Shown one piece after another: positions 9,092-16,573 of a stretch of 64,000 nt of DNA. The stretch lies in NCBI GenBank assembly GCA_035654795.1, contig DASRWC010000029.1, positions 62,001 through 126,000 of the forward strand, given 5' to 3'. This stretch comes from JAAYLC01 sp035654795 (lineage in GTDB: Bacteria > Bacteroidota > Bacteroidia > Flavobacteriales > Flavobacteriaceae). The notes under the pieces are model-generated. The model made no database searches and was not told the DNA's origin. It was given only the letters and a program-made list of their open reading frames with translations. The position numbers and the translations under genes are program-made. The stretch's first letter is position 1, and each line of letters begins with the position of its first letter.

Positions 9092-9401
9092 GAGGTTGTT
9101 TAGGTTTCTAAAGACATTCGGGCTGGCCGTGCGATGCAATCGTGCGGAAGTGGAATATGGACGGGATTTCAAGCACTGAACTTTAATCGGAAAAAAGAAG
9201 TGCGTATCATAACCGATTTTTAAACCGAAAGGAGAAACCCTGAGCAGTGAATATATTAAATATTATTAATCAACAATTAAACTATTGGAAATTATTTTTC
9301 AACGAATCCATTAAAAAAGCGCCTCTCTCCAAAACAGTCAAGGCTATTTAAGGAAGTACAAATTTCCCTCGTCCATCGTCATAGCACAGCGACGTCAATC
9401 G
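9092..9401. other. non-coding stretch between repeat blocks
   Basis: About 310 bp with no credible gene on either strand. It holds an A/T-rich part and a short imperfect duplication of CGTGCG/CGTGCGG around 9126-9145. Together with the flanking repeats and the transposase remnant it looks like a degraded mobile-element or intergenic scar. Confidence 0.5.
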
Positions 9402-9451
9402 TCTAACATCTCATGTCTAATTTCTCATGTCTAATATCTCATGTCTGATTG
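9402..9451. repeat. 14-bp tandem repeat array, right block
   Basis: Three and a half consecutive copies of a 14-bp unit: TCTAACATCTCATG (9402-9415), TCTAATTTCTCATG (9416-9429), TCTAATATCTCATG (9430-9443), then TCTGATTG. Only two positions vary between the full copies. The array lies about 120 bp upstream of the subtilisin start codon. Confidence 0.85.
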
Positions 9452-9572
9452 TCAATTCCCCCATCCTTCGCCCATCCCCACTAAAAATCCAAATTGGCTT
9501 TTATTTTGTCTCTCAAGCGTTTACTTTTCTAAAGATTTCCTAATTTGCCGCCTTGATGTTATACTATTTACC

Positions 9573-12290
9573 ATGAAGAAAAATTCCCCTTGGATTCTTG
9601 CGGCGACTTTTAGCCTGTTGATAACCGCTTCAGGTTTTTCGCAAGAGCCAAAAACTATCAATTTCAGAGGAGAAACGATTGAATTTCCAAATAATGTTTC
9701 CACTCTCGACTGGAAAACATTTCCTTCCTCTTCCCGATTAAATACAGGATATATCGGCTGGATCCAATTTGATAAAACACCTTCCCAACAGGTACAGGAT
9801 GCTTTTAAAGCGGAGGGTATGGAACTTTTGGAATATGTGCCGCACCACACCTATCTTTTTTATTTTCCACAGGCCATTTCAAATCAATTTTTAGCAGATT
9901 ACGGGGTTGTCAGCATCATACCCCTAGATGCCGCAACGAAGCAATCTGTAGAACTGAAAGCCGGAAACTATGAATGGTGGGCTAAAGACCAAGAGAATAT
10001 CCTAATCTCTTTAGAATTTTTCAAAGATGCCAACCCCGAAGCAGTGTTAGCAGAACTAAAAGGGCTTCCTATTCAGGTGAAAGAGACCTATCCGGGGCAT
10101 CATAAAGTAGATGTATCTGTTCCGGCTTATTATATAGATGCACTCGCCTCCCGCTCTTTTGTGAAATGGATGGATTTAATTGCACCTCCTCCGGTTCCCG
10201 AAGACACCAAAGGAAGATCCCTCCATCGCTCAAGTAACCTGGACAGCCAAACCGGTGCAGGAAGAAATTATACGGGAGAGGGCATCGGTGTCCTTGTAAG
10301 AGATGACGGATTTGTAGGTCCACACATTGATTTCCAGGGAAGAATTACAAATTTGTCTAACGTTAGAAATCAATCTCACGGAGACGGAGTCGCAGGAATT
10401 ATGGCGGGCGCAGGAAATCTTTTACCTTCTAACAGAGGCATGGCCGCAGGCACCAATATTTTTGTTATTAATTATGTAGATCATTTTTTAGATTACGCTA
10501 CCAACAATCTAGCTGATACCGGCCAGGTTCAAATCACCAACTCTTCCTACGGTCAGGGCTGTAATCAAGGCTACACCACAATCACCCGAGAGGTGGACAA
10601 ACAGATGCGCGAGAAACCGCACTTGATGCACGTCTTTTCGGCCGGAAACTCCAACGGATCAAACTGTGGTTATGGTGCGGGAAGTCAATGGGGGAACATT
10701 ACAGGAGGACATAAACAAGGTAAAAACGTAATTGCCACAGCAAACGTGTATGCTAATGCACTCTTGGTAGAATCAAGCAGCCGCGGACCGGCTCACGACG
10801 GGCGCATAAAACCGGACATCACCGCACACGGCCAAGGACAGATTTCTACAAACGAAAACAATACATACCAAACTTTCGGAGGAACCTCAGGTGCCGCCCC
10901 GGGCATAGCAGGAGTTTCAGCACAACTTTATGAAGCTTATCAATTATTAAATAACGGAAACCTGCCCCCCGCAGCTCTTATAAAAGCAGTTTTATTAAAC
11001 ACTGCCAACGATGCAGGAAATGAAGGCCCCGACTTTAAATTTGGATGGGGAATTGTAAACGGACTTCAGGCAGCGAAATTAATTGAAGAAGAAAGGTATT
11101 TAACAGATACGGTATCGCAAGGAGAAACACAAACCCATACATTACAAATTCCCGAAAATACCGTACAAGCTCGGTTTATGATTTATTGGAACGACATGGA
11201 GGCTGCACCGGGCGCTAACCCTGCCCTCGTAAACGATCTGGATCTAAAGGTTACGACCCCGTCAAATGAGGAGTTGCTGCCTTGGGTATTGGACCCCACT
11301 CCAAACGTAAGCAACTTAAATCTTCCTGCCACCTCCGGTATAGATCGGTTAAATAATGTGGAGCAAGTCCTCATCAACAATCCTACACAAGGGGAATATA
11401 CCCTTACCATTACCGGACATAATGTACCGATGGGACCTCAGGAATATTTTATTGTTTATGAACTTATTGAACAAAACCTTACCCTTACCTACCCCATTGG
11501 CGGCGAGAGTTTCCAATCCAATCAATTAGAAACCATTCATTGGGATGCAACAAACACAACGGAAGATTTTGTTTTAAGTTTTTCATCCGACAATGGTGAA
11601 ACTTGGACGCAAATTGCCACCGTCAATGCAGGAACACACCTCTATGAATGGCGTGCTCCAAATATTTCAAACGGTAAAAACCGTATCAAGGTGACCTCCG
11701 GAAGTTATGAAAGCATCAGTCCGGAATCTTTCAGTATTGCCAGAATCCCGACTTCATTAAACATTTTGAGTATGTGCCCGGAATACTTAACCCTGACTTG
11801 GGCTGCATCAAGTGGTGCAGATTCGTATGATGTGTATTTGTTGGGTGAAAAGTATATGGAACTTGTAGGATCCACTACAGAAACCTCCCTGGAGATACCC
11901 GTCACCAATCCTGATGCAACTTTCTGGTTTGCCGTTAGAGCCAAAAACGAACAGGAAGGATGGGTAAGTCCACGAACAAGAGCTAAAACCTATTCCGGTG
12001 GCGTTTTTAACTGTTCTGTGGTAGGGATTGAAGACAATGTTTTCAGTTCTCAAGTAAATATTTATCCCAACCCAACATCGGGAGAATTTACCGTAAAATT
12101 GGGGAACGAAATTTCAGGTAAAACTGAAATCTCAGTAATTAATAATCTGGGGCAAGTGCTGCGCAACATCCTTTGGACAAGTTCAAATAACTTGGAAACC
12201 GTGGATGTTTCTAATCTAACTCCGGGATTGTATTTCGTGAGAATTGAATCCGGAAGAAATTCGGTTACCAAAAAACTTATAATAAAATAA
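9573..12290 (+). CDS. secreted S8 (subtilisin-like) peptidase with T9SS sorting domain
   Basis: Extracellular serine protease of 905 residues. Start chosen at the ATG at 9573 because MKKNSPWILAATFSLLITAS is a clean signal peptide; a reading frame extending to 9441 adds 44 unlikely residues from repeat DNA. The S8 triad is intact: Asp244/245 in VRDDGF, His269 in SHGDGVAG, Ser439 in GGTSGAAP. A propeptide-like region (about 25-215) precedes it. After the protease come a jelly-roll P-like segment, an Ig-like domain (about 640-720), an Fn3-like domain and a C-terminal type A T9SS signal (VNIYPNPTSGEF to the end). It is therefore expected to cross the outer membrane through T9SS and be processed by PorU. 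A strong terminator follows; no operon partner. Confidence 0.93.
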   Translation: MKKNSPWILAATFSLLITASGFSQEPKTINFRGETIEFPNNVSTLDWKTFPSSSRLNTGYIGWIQFDKTPSQQVQDAFKAEGMELLEYVPHHTYLFYFPQAISNQFLADYGVVSIIPLDAATKQSVELKAGNYEWWAKDQENILISLEFFKDANPEAVLAELKGLPIQVKETYPGHHKVDVSVPAYYIDALASRSFVKWMDLIAPPPVPEDTKGRSLHRSSNLDSQTGAGRNYTGEGIGVLVRDDGFVGPHIDFQGRITNLSNVRNQSHGDGVAGIMAGAGNLLPSNRGMAAGTNIFVINYVDHFLDYATNNLADTGQVQITNSSYGQGCNQGYTTITREVDKQMREKPHLMHVFSAGNSNGSNCGYGAGSQWGNITGGHKQGKNVIATANVYANALLVESSSRGPAHDGRIKPDITAHGQGQISTNENNTYQTFGGTSGAAPGIAGVSAQLYEAYQLLNNGNLPPAALIKAVLLNTANDAGNEGPDFKFGWGIVNGLQAAKLIEEERYLTDTVSQGETQTHTLQIPENTVQARFMIYWNDMEAAPGANPALVNDLDLKVTTPSNEELLPWVLDPTPNVSNLNLPATSGIDRLNNVEQVLINNPTQGEYTLTITGHNVPMGPQEYFIVYELIEQNLTLTYPIGGESFQSNQLETIHWDATNTTEDFVLSFSSDNGETWTQIATVNAGTHLYEWRAPNISNGKNRIKVTSGSYESISPESFSIARIPTSLNILSMCPEYLTLTWAASSGADSYDVYLLGEKYMELVGSTTETSLEIPVTNPDATFWFAVRAKNEQEGWVSPRTRAKTYSGGVFNCSVVGIEDNVFSSQVNIYPNPTSGEFTVKLGNEISGKTEISVINNLGQVLRNILWTSSNNLETVDVSNLTPGLYFVRIESGRNSVTKKLIIK

Positions 12291-12318
12291 CATTTTAAAC
12301 CATAACTTTGTGCACGAG

Positions 12319-12356
12319 ATTGCCGATCGAAGTCTTTTCGCTCGGCAATTTTTTTC
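12319..12356 (+). terminator. rho-independent terminator after the S8 peptidase
   Basis: Stem ATTGCCGA-t-CGAA pairs with TTCG-c-TCGGCAAT around a short loop, followed by a run of seven T. One mismatch in a 12-bp stem; 28 bp after the stop codon. Confidence 0.85.
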
Positions 12357-12479
12357 GAGGGTCTTTCACCGATTGTAAGGACAAAATAACTAAAACAATA
12401 ATTTAATGACAGGTCTATTCAAAAATGCCGGATAGTATCATAACAATTATTATATTGGTGAAGTCAAAACAAATTCCTT

Positions 12480-12911
12480 TTGAAACAAGAAATAGGCAGA
12501 ATCGATCGGGCAGATTTTCCTGCACTTGAATTATTTGATATTGAAGTGAAAGTAGATACAGGAGCTTACACTTCATCCATCCATTGTAAAAACGTAAAGG
12601 TTGAAAACGGTCTTTTGAAGTGTAATTTTCTGGATGAGGCTCACCCAAATTATCATGAGAAAGAATTTGCCTTTAAGAACTTTGATCTGAAAATTGTTAA
12701 AAGCAGTAATGGAATTGCCGAGCCACGATATCGGATTAAAACGAAGATCACAATTTTTGGTCAAACCTATGATATTTTTTTAACCTTGAGTGACCGGGAA
12801 GAAATGCGCTATCCGGTGCTGCTGGGAAGACGTTTTCTAAGTAGGAAGTTTGTCGTGGATCCGCACAAAACCAACCTCTCCTATAAAGCAAAAAACAAGC
12901 AATCAACTTAA
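12480..12911 (+). CDS. RimB-like retropepsin-fold protease (ATP-dependent zinc protease family)
   Basis: 143-residue member of the family usually labelled ATP-dependent zinc protease (pfam05618), which has a retropepsin-like fold. The aspartyl-protease-type motif VDTGAYTSSIH is at 25-35 and a second conserved element is YPVLLGRRFLSRKFVVDP. The start is a TTG at 12480; an in-frame TGA at 12459 rules out earlier starts and no ATG fits. In Pseudomonas a member of this family (RimB) is encoded beside rimK and modulates glutamate tailing of ribosomal protein S6; the adjacent rimK here, 18 bp away, supports the same pairing. Substrate in this organism is inferred from context. Confidence 0.82.
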   Translation: MKQEIGRIDRADFPALELFDIEVKVDTGAYTSSIHCKNVKVENGLLKCNFLDEAHPNYHEKEFAFKNFDLKIVKSSNGIAEPRYRIKTKITIFGQTYDIFLTLSDREEMRYPVLLGRRFLSRKFVVDPHKTNLSYKAKNKQST

Positions 12912-12929
12912 TTTTTCTCAAATTCATAA

Positions 12930-13802
12930 ATGAACATCAAAGTACTTTCAACAAATGCGAATTTATACTCAACCAAAAGACTGGTAGAGGCCGCAAAAAA
13001 ACGAAATCACAATGTAGAGGTTATAAATCACGTGAAATGTGACATCGTCATTGAGAAAAAAAAACCTACTATTTATTACAATGGCCGCACCATTGATGAT
13101 GCTGATGCCGTAATCCCGCGCATTGGAGCCTCTGTTACTTTTTATGGTACGGCGGTGGTACGCCAATTTGAGATGATGCGTGTTTTTACAACCACAGAAT
13201 CACAAGCGCTGGTGCGTTCACGGGACAAACTCCGAAGCCTTCAAGTTCTTGCACGTGCAGGACTTGGGCTTCCAAAAACAGTGTTTACAAATTATTCTAA
13301 GAACGTCAAAGAGATAATCACGCAAGCAGGAGGCGCTCCTGTCATTATTAAACTTCTTGAAGGAACACAGGGAATCGGAGTGATTCTGGCAGAGACAAGG
13401 AAAGCGGCAGAATCTGTAATTGAAGCCTTTAACAACTTGCAGGCTAGGGTTATTGTTCAGGAGTTTATTAAAGAAGCAGGAGGTGCCGATGTTCGGGCCT
13501 TTGTGGTAGATGGACGTGTAGTTGGAGCTATGAAACGGCAGGCAAAAGAGGGAGAATTCCGTTCAAATCTACATAGAGGAGGTACGGCAACCGTAATCAA
13601 ATTGACAGACGAAGAAGAAACAGCGGCTCTCAAGGCTGCAAAAGCCATGAGCCTTGATATTGCCGGTGTTGATCTCTTACAATCTTCCAGAGGGCCTCTG
13701 ATATTAGAGGTTAATTCCTCGCCCGGATTGGAAGGAATAGAAAAGGCTACAGGAAAAGATATAGCAAACGAAATCATTAAATACATCGAACGCAACACGT
13801 GA
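12930..13802 (+). CDS. rimK: RimK-family ATP-grasp glutamate ligase
   Basis: Adds glutamate residues to a protein C-terminus (classically ribosomal protein S6) with ATP in the cytosol; relatives ligate amino acids to F420 or other small molecules. The 290 residues have the RimK N-terminal domain (VIPRIGASVTFYGTAVVRQF), then the ATP-grasp domain with GLPKTVF, PVIIKLLEGTQGIGV, VVDGRVVGAMKRQAKEGEFR, LHRGGTA and the metal-binding LILEVNSSPGLEGIE near the end. Length and motifs match E. coli RimK (300 residues) closely. It is the second gene of a tight trio with the RimB-like protease upstream and an AstE/AspA-type hydrolase 4 bp downstream. Confidence 0.92.
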   Translation: MNIKVLSTNANLYSTKRLVEAAKKRNHNVEVINHVKCDIVIEKKKPTIYYNGRTIDDADAVIPRIGASVTFYGTAVVRQFEMMRVFTTTESQALVRSRDKLRSLQVLARAGLGLPKTVFTNYSKNVKEIITQAGGAPVIIKLLEGTQGIGVILAETRKAAESVIEAFNNLQARVIVQEFIKEAGGADVRAFVVDGRVVGAMKRQAKEGEFRSNLHRGGTATVIKLTDEEETAALKAAKAMSLDIAGVDLLQSSRGPLILEVNSSPGLEGIEKATGKDIANEIIKYIERNT

Positions 13803-13806
13803 TAAA

Positions 13807-14871
13807 ATGGCAAAAAAAGAAGAACGAGATATCGTCATTCTAAATGAACGAATTGCGCTTGGCGAAAGTAAAACCATCGATTTCAGCATAGCAAAGCTCT
13901 ATACCACCACTCCGGTAGAAATTCCAATCATTATTGAACGATCCAAAATTCCGGGACCAACCGTTCTTCTTACTGCTGCCCTTCATGGAGATGAAATAAA
14001 TGGTGTAGAAATAATTAGGCAAATAATCGCTAAAAAATACAATAAACCCAAACGCGGAACCATAATCTGTGTTCCCATTTTAAACGTTTTCGGATTCCTA
14101 AACGGAAACAGGTTTTATCCTGACGGTAGGGACCTGAATCGGGTTTTTCCGGGAACAAAGACAGGTTCTTTAGCTAGTAGAGTAGCATACCATTTCACCA
14201 AGAAAATTCTTCCGCACGCGGATTATTGTATCGATTTTCATACCGGAGGAGCGAGCAGACACAATGCCCCCCAAATCCGTATTAAACCCGGCGATGAAAG
14301 GCTTATGAACTTGGCTAAAGTTTTTAATGCCCCATTCACGATTTATTCTAACACTATAGAAAAATCATACCGAATAACCTGTGCCAAAATGGGCATTCCA
14401 TCACTGTTATTTGAAGGAGGAAAGAGCTTGGAAAGCAATAAGGACGTAGTAAAAGAAGGCGTGGATGGGGTGTTGAGAGTTCTACATCATCTGGATATGC
14501 TCAACAAAAAAAATCCTCCGGCTGCCGCTCATGGAAAAACTGTTATTATCGCCAAATCTAAATGGATACGTGCACAGCGAAGCGGATTACTCCACGTAAA
14601 AGTGGAATCTGATAAACACGTAGAAAAAGGAGAATTCCTTGCTACCATTACAGATCCTTACGGCAAAATGCGATTTAAAGTTTCGGCGCCAAATGAAGGA
14701 TACATAATAAACGTAAACCAGTCTCCAATCGTAAATCAAGGAGATGCTATCTTCCATATTTCTACAGCAACGGTTCCTTATGATCAGCCTCATATTGAAT
14801 CAGAAGAAGTAAAAACAGCTGCTTTGACAACAGAGATAAATGAACAAGAACAAGCAACGAATCAAGTATAA
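13807..14871 (+). CDS. succinylglutamate desuccinylase/aspartoacylase family zinc hydrolase
   Basis: 354-residue M14-like metal-dependent deacylase or carboxypeptidase. Zinc ligands are visible: H60 and E63 in AALHGDEINGVEI and H145 in IDFHTGGASRHNAP. The pattern DGRDLNRVFPG (106-116) is the substrate-binding element shared with AstE and aspartoacylase. The last 100 residues form a beta-rich, lipoyl-like domain common in this subfamily. No arginine-succinyl pathway genes are near, so AstE function proper is unlikely. Its position 4 bp after rimK suggests it removes or trims a glutamate-type modification, as expected for a RimK-linked carboxypeptidase; that is inference. Its end overlaps the next gene by 32 bp. 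Confidence 0.85.
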   Translation: MAKKEERDIVILNERIALGESKTIDFSIAKLYTTTPVEIPIIIERSKIPGPTVLLTAALHGDEINGVEIIRQIIAKKYNKPKRGTIICVPILNVFGFLNGNRFYPDGRDLNRVFPGTKTGSLASRVAYHFTKKILPHADYCIDFHTGGASRHNAPQIRIKPGDERLMNLAKVFNAPFTIYSNTIEKSYRITCAKMGIPSLLFEGGKSLESNKDVVKEGVDGVLRVLHHLDMLNKKNPPAAAHGKTVIIAKSKWIRAQRSGLLHVKVESDKHVEKGEFLATITDPYGKMRFKVSAPNEGYIINVNQSPIVNQGDAIFHISTATVPYDQPHIESEEVKTAALTTEINEQEQATNQV

Positions 14872-15409
14872 AAAACTGAGAGAATCGCTCTCTGATACGG
14901 AAAGAGATGAATTGAGCATCCGAATCGCAAATCAGACGCTCAGACTTCCCATATGGAATAAAATATACTACCATCTCTTCCTGAGCATCCATAAGCATCA
15001 AGAAATTGATACGGAATTTCTCCTGCAGATATTACAAGGGCGCGATAAAAGTGTGGTTATTTCAAAATCAGATTTCAAAACCGGTGAAATGATTCATTTT
15101 CTCCTTCAGGAAAATACACGAATTCTTATTTCTTCTTTTGGAATTCCCGAACCCGTTGAAGGTCTTGAGGTAGCTGTATCTCAAATAGACGTTGTTTTTG
15201 TTCCCTTACTCGCTTTTGACAAACAAGGCCATCGCATTGGATACGGAAAAGGATTTTATGACCGATTTTTAAGCCAATGTAAACCGGATGCCATTTTTGT
15301 TGGATTGTCTTTTTTTGATGCGGAAGAACATATCCAAGCTGAGAGTACCGATATTCCGCTTCATTTTTGTGTTACTCCCGACAAAATCTACGACTTCAAC
15401 AAGCCTTAA
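14840..15409 (+). CDS. 5-formyltetrahydrofolate cyclo-ligase
   Basis: Converts 5-formyl-THF to 5,10-methenyl-THF with ATP, salvaging folate in the cytosol. The 189 residues show the N-terminal basic KIKYKKLRESL-type stretch and the signature near the C-terminus HRIGYGKGFYDRFL, with VFVPLLAFDKQGHRIG before it. Length matches the YgfA/FthC/MTHFS family. It starts inside the 3' end of the AstE-like gene (32-bp overlap, different frame), pointing to translational coupling with the RimK trio. Its last 4 bp overlap the stop of the convergent lspA gene. Confidence 0.93.
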   Translation: MNKNKQRIKYKKLRESLSDTERDELSIRIANQTLRLPIWNKIYYHLFLSIHKHQEIDTEFLLQILQGRDKSVVISKSDFKTGEMIHFLLQENTRILISSFGIPEPVEGLEVAVSQIDVVFVPLLAFDKQGHRIGYGKGFYDRFLSQCKPDAIFVGLSFFDAEEHIQAESTDIPLHFCVTPDKIYDFNKP

Positions 15410-16035
15410 CTTTCCAAAGAGTCTTTGCCCGTAGTCTCAGGTTTAGGAAAAGCTCTTTTATTAAAGAAAAGTAGAATTCCTACAGCTACGCTGATGGCGG
15501 AATCAGCAATATTAAAAACGGGATCAAAGAAGGTGAAATACTTTCCGCCCCATATCGGGATCCAGTTTGGTAGCGTATCGTGATATAAAGGAAAATAAAG
15601 CATATCCACCACCTTTCCATGAAAGAGAGTACCATATCCCCCTTCTTCCGGGAAAAGTGTAGCTACTTGACGGTAACTGTCATTAAAAATAACGCCATAA
15701 AAAACCGAATCTATGATATTACCCATAGCACCGGCAAAAATAAGCGCAATACAAAATACCAGAACCCCCGGAGCATTCTTCCGAACAGAATCCCACAACC
15801 AGTAACCGATACCGCCGATGGCCACAATCCTGAACAGCGTTAACATCAGTTTGCCGTAAGTGCCCGGTATTTTCGCTCCCCAAGCCATTCCTTCATTCTC
15901 TACAAATAGAATTCTGAACCAGCTGAACACGCGTACTTCTTCACCTAAAACGAAATGGGTCTTAATATAGATTTTGGATACCTGATCAATCAGTAAAATG
16001 ATTATTATAACGGCAATAGCTTTTTTTAAGCTCAT
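15406..16035 (-). CDS. lspA: signal peptidase II (lipoprotein signal peptidase)
   Basis: Inner-membrane aspartyl protease that cleaves prolipoproteins before the lipidated cysteine. 209 residues with four membrane segments. Catalytic Asp residues are expected at D109 (GAMGNIIDS; the usual following Arg is Ser here) and D178 (FNIADSAISV). A periplasmic insert between them (about 112-165) makes the protein longer than the 160-170 residues of E. coli, as is usual in Bacteroidota. It follows dksA after a 150-bp gap with an inverted-repeat element. Several lipoproteins in this window (DUF4292, ActE, the 26.8-kb protein) would be its substrates. Confidence 0.95.
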   Translation of the reverse strand: MSLKKAIAVIIIILLIDQVSKIYIKTHFVLGEEVRVFSWFRILFVENEGMAWGAKIPGTYGKLMLTLFRIVAIGGIGYWLWDSVRKNAPGVLVFCIALIFAGAMGNIIDSVFYGVIFNDSYRQVATLFPEEGGYGTLFHGKVVDMLYFPLYHDTLPNWIPIWGGKYFTFFDPVFNIADSAISVAVGILLFFNKRAFPKPETTGKDSLES

Positions 16036-16094
16036 AAACAGTTTTTATGGCAGGAGAATACTTTGGAGTGGTAAAAGTAAGAATAGTTTAGTAG

Positions 16095-16163
16095 CAATTC
16101 TCAATGGGCTGTATATAATACAATACGAATTGAGACCCTCATGCTGTCATGAAGATCTCAATT
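16095..16163. repeat. three-part inverted repeat between dksA and lspA
   Basis: TCTCAAT (16099-16105), AATTGAGA (16128-16135) and TCTCAATT (16156-16163). The second can pair with either the first (7 bp) or third (8 bp). The second-third pair encloses a further TCATG/CATGA stem. No T-run follows, so it is not a standard terminator. Confidence 0.6.
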
Positions 16164-16186
16164 GCGTGTATCATAAAACATAACGT

Positions 16187-16570
16187 CTATTTCTGCATAT
16201 TTTTAGCCTCAATACTCAAAGTAGCATGAGGTACCAATTTTAGACGCTCTTTGTTTATCAATTTTCCGGTTACTCGGCAAATACCGTAAGTTTTGTTTTC
16301 AATACGGGCCAAGGCATTTTTTAGATCCCGGATAAACTTTTCCTGACGAATGGCAAGTTGCGAATTCGCTTCCTTGCTCATTACCTCACTTCCTTCATCA
16401 AAAGCTTTAAAAGTGGGTGAAGTATCATCGGTGCCATTATTGCTGTCATTCTTGTAAGCACTCTGAATCAACTCAAGTTGTTGTGTTGCTTTCTCAATTT
16501 TCTCATTTATAAGAGCTCTGAACTCCTCCAGCTCGGTATCAGAGTATCTTGTTCTTTCTGTCTCTGTCAT
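16187..16570 (-). CDS. TraR/DksA-family protein with degenerate zinc finger
   Basis: 127 residues with an N-terminal coiled-coil (about 10-92) and a C-terminal C4 zinc-finger-like region, as in DksA, which enters the RNA polymerase secondary channel to modulate rRNA and stress promoters. Only one of the four zinc-ligand cysteines is left: C98 in YGICRVTGKL; the others are replaced (T101, S119, A122 in VPHATLSIEAK). The fold may hold without zinc, as in some DksA paralogues. It starts 3 bp after ileS and is followed by lspA, the usual Bacteroidota ileS-dksA-lspA order, which supports a housekeeping role. Confidence 0.88.
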   Translation of the reverse strand: MTETERTRYSDTELEEFRALINEKIEKATQQLELIQSAYKNDSNNGTDDTSPTFKAFDEGSEVMSKEANSQLAIRQEKFIRDLKNALARIENKTYGICRVTGKLINKERLKLVPHATLSIEAKNMQK

Positions 16571-16573
16571 GGT

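Noticed and set aside
9402..9451. CRISPR array
   Set aside because: Units of 14 bp are directly adjacent without spacers; no cas genes in the window.
9441..9572. N-terminal extension of the S8 peptidase
   Set aside because: It would translate the 14-bp repeat DNA and place 44 residues before a clean signal peptide.
14840..14871. Frameshift or fusion of AstE-like gene and cyclo-ligase gene
   Set aside because: Both are full length with their own family termini; the 32-bp overlap is ordinary operon packing.
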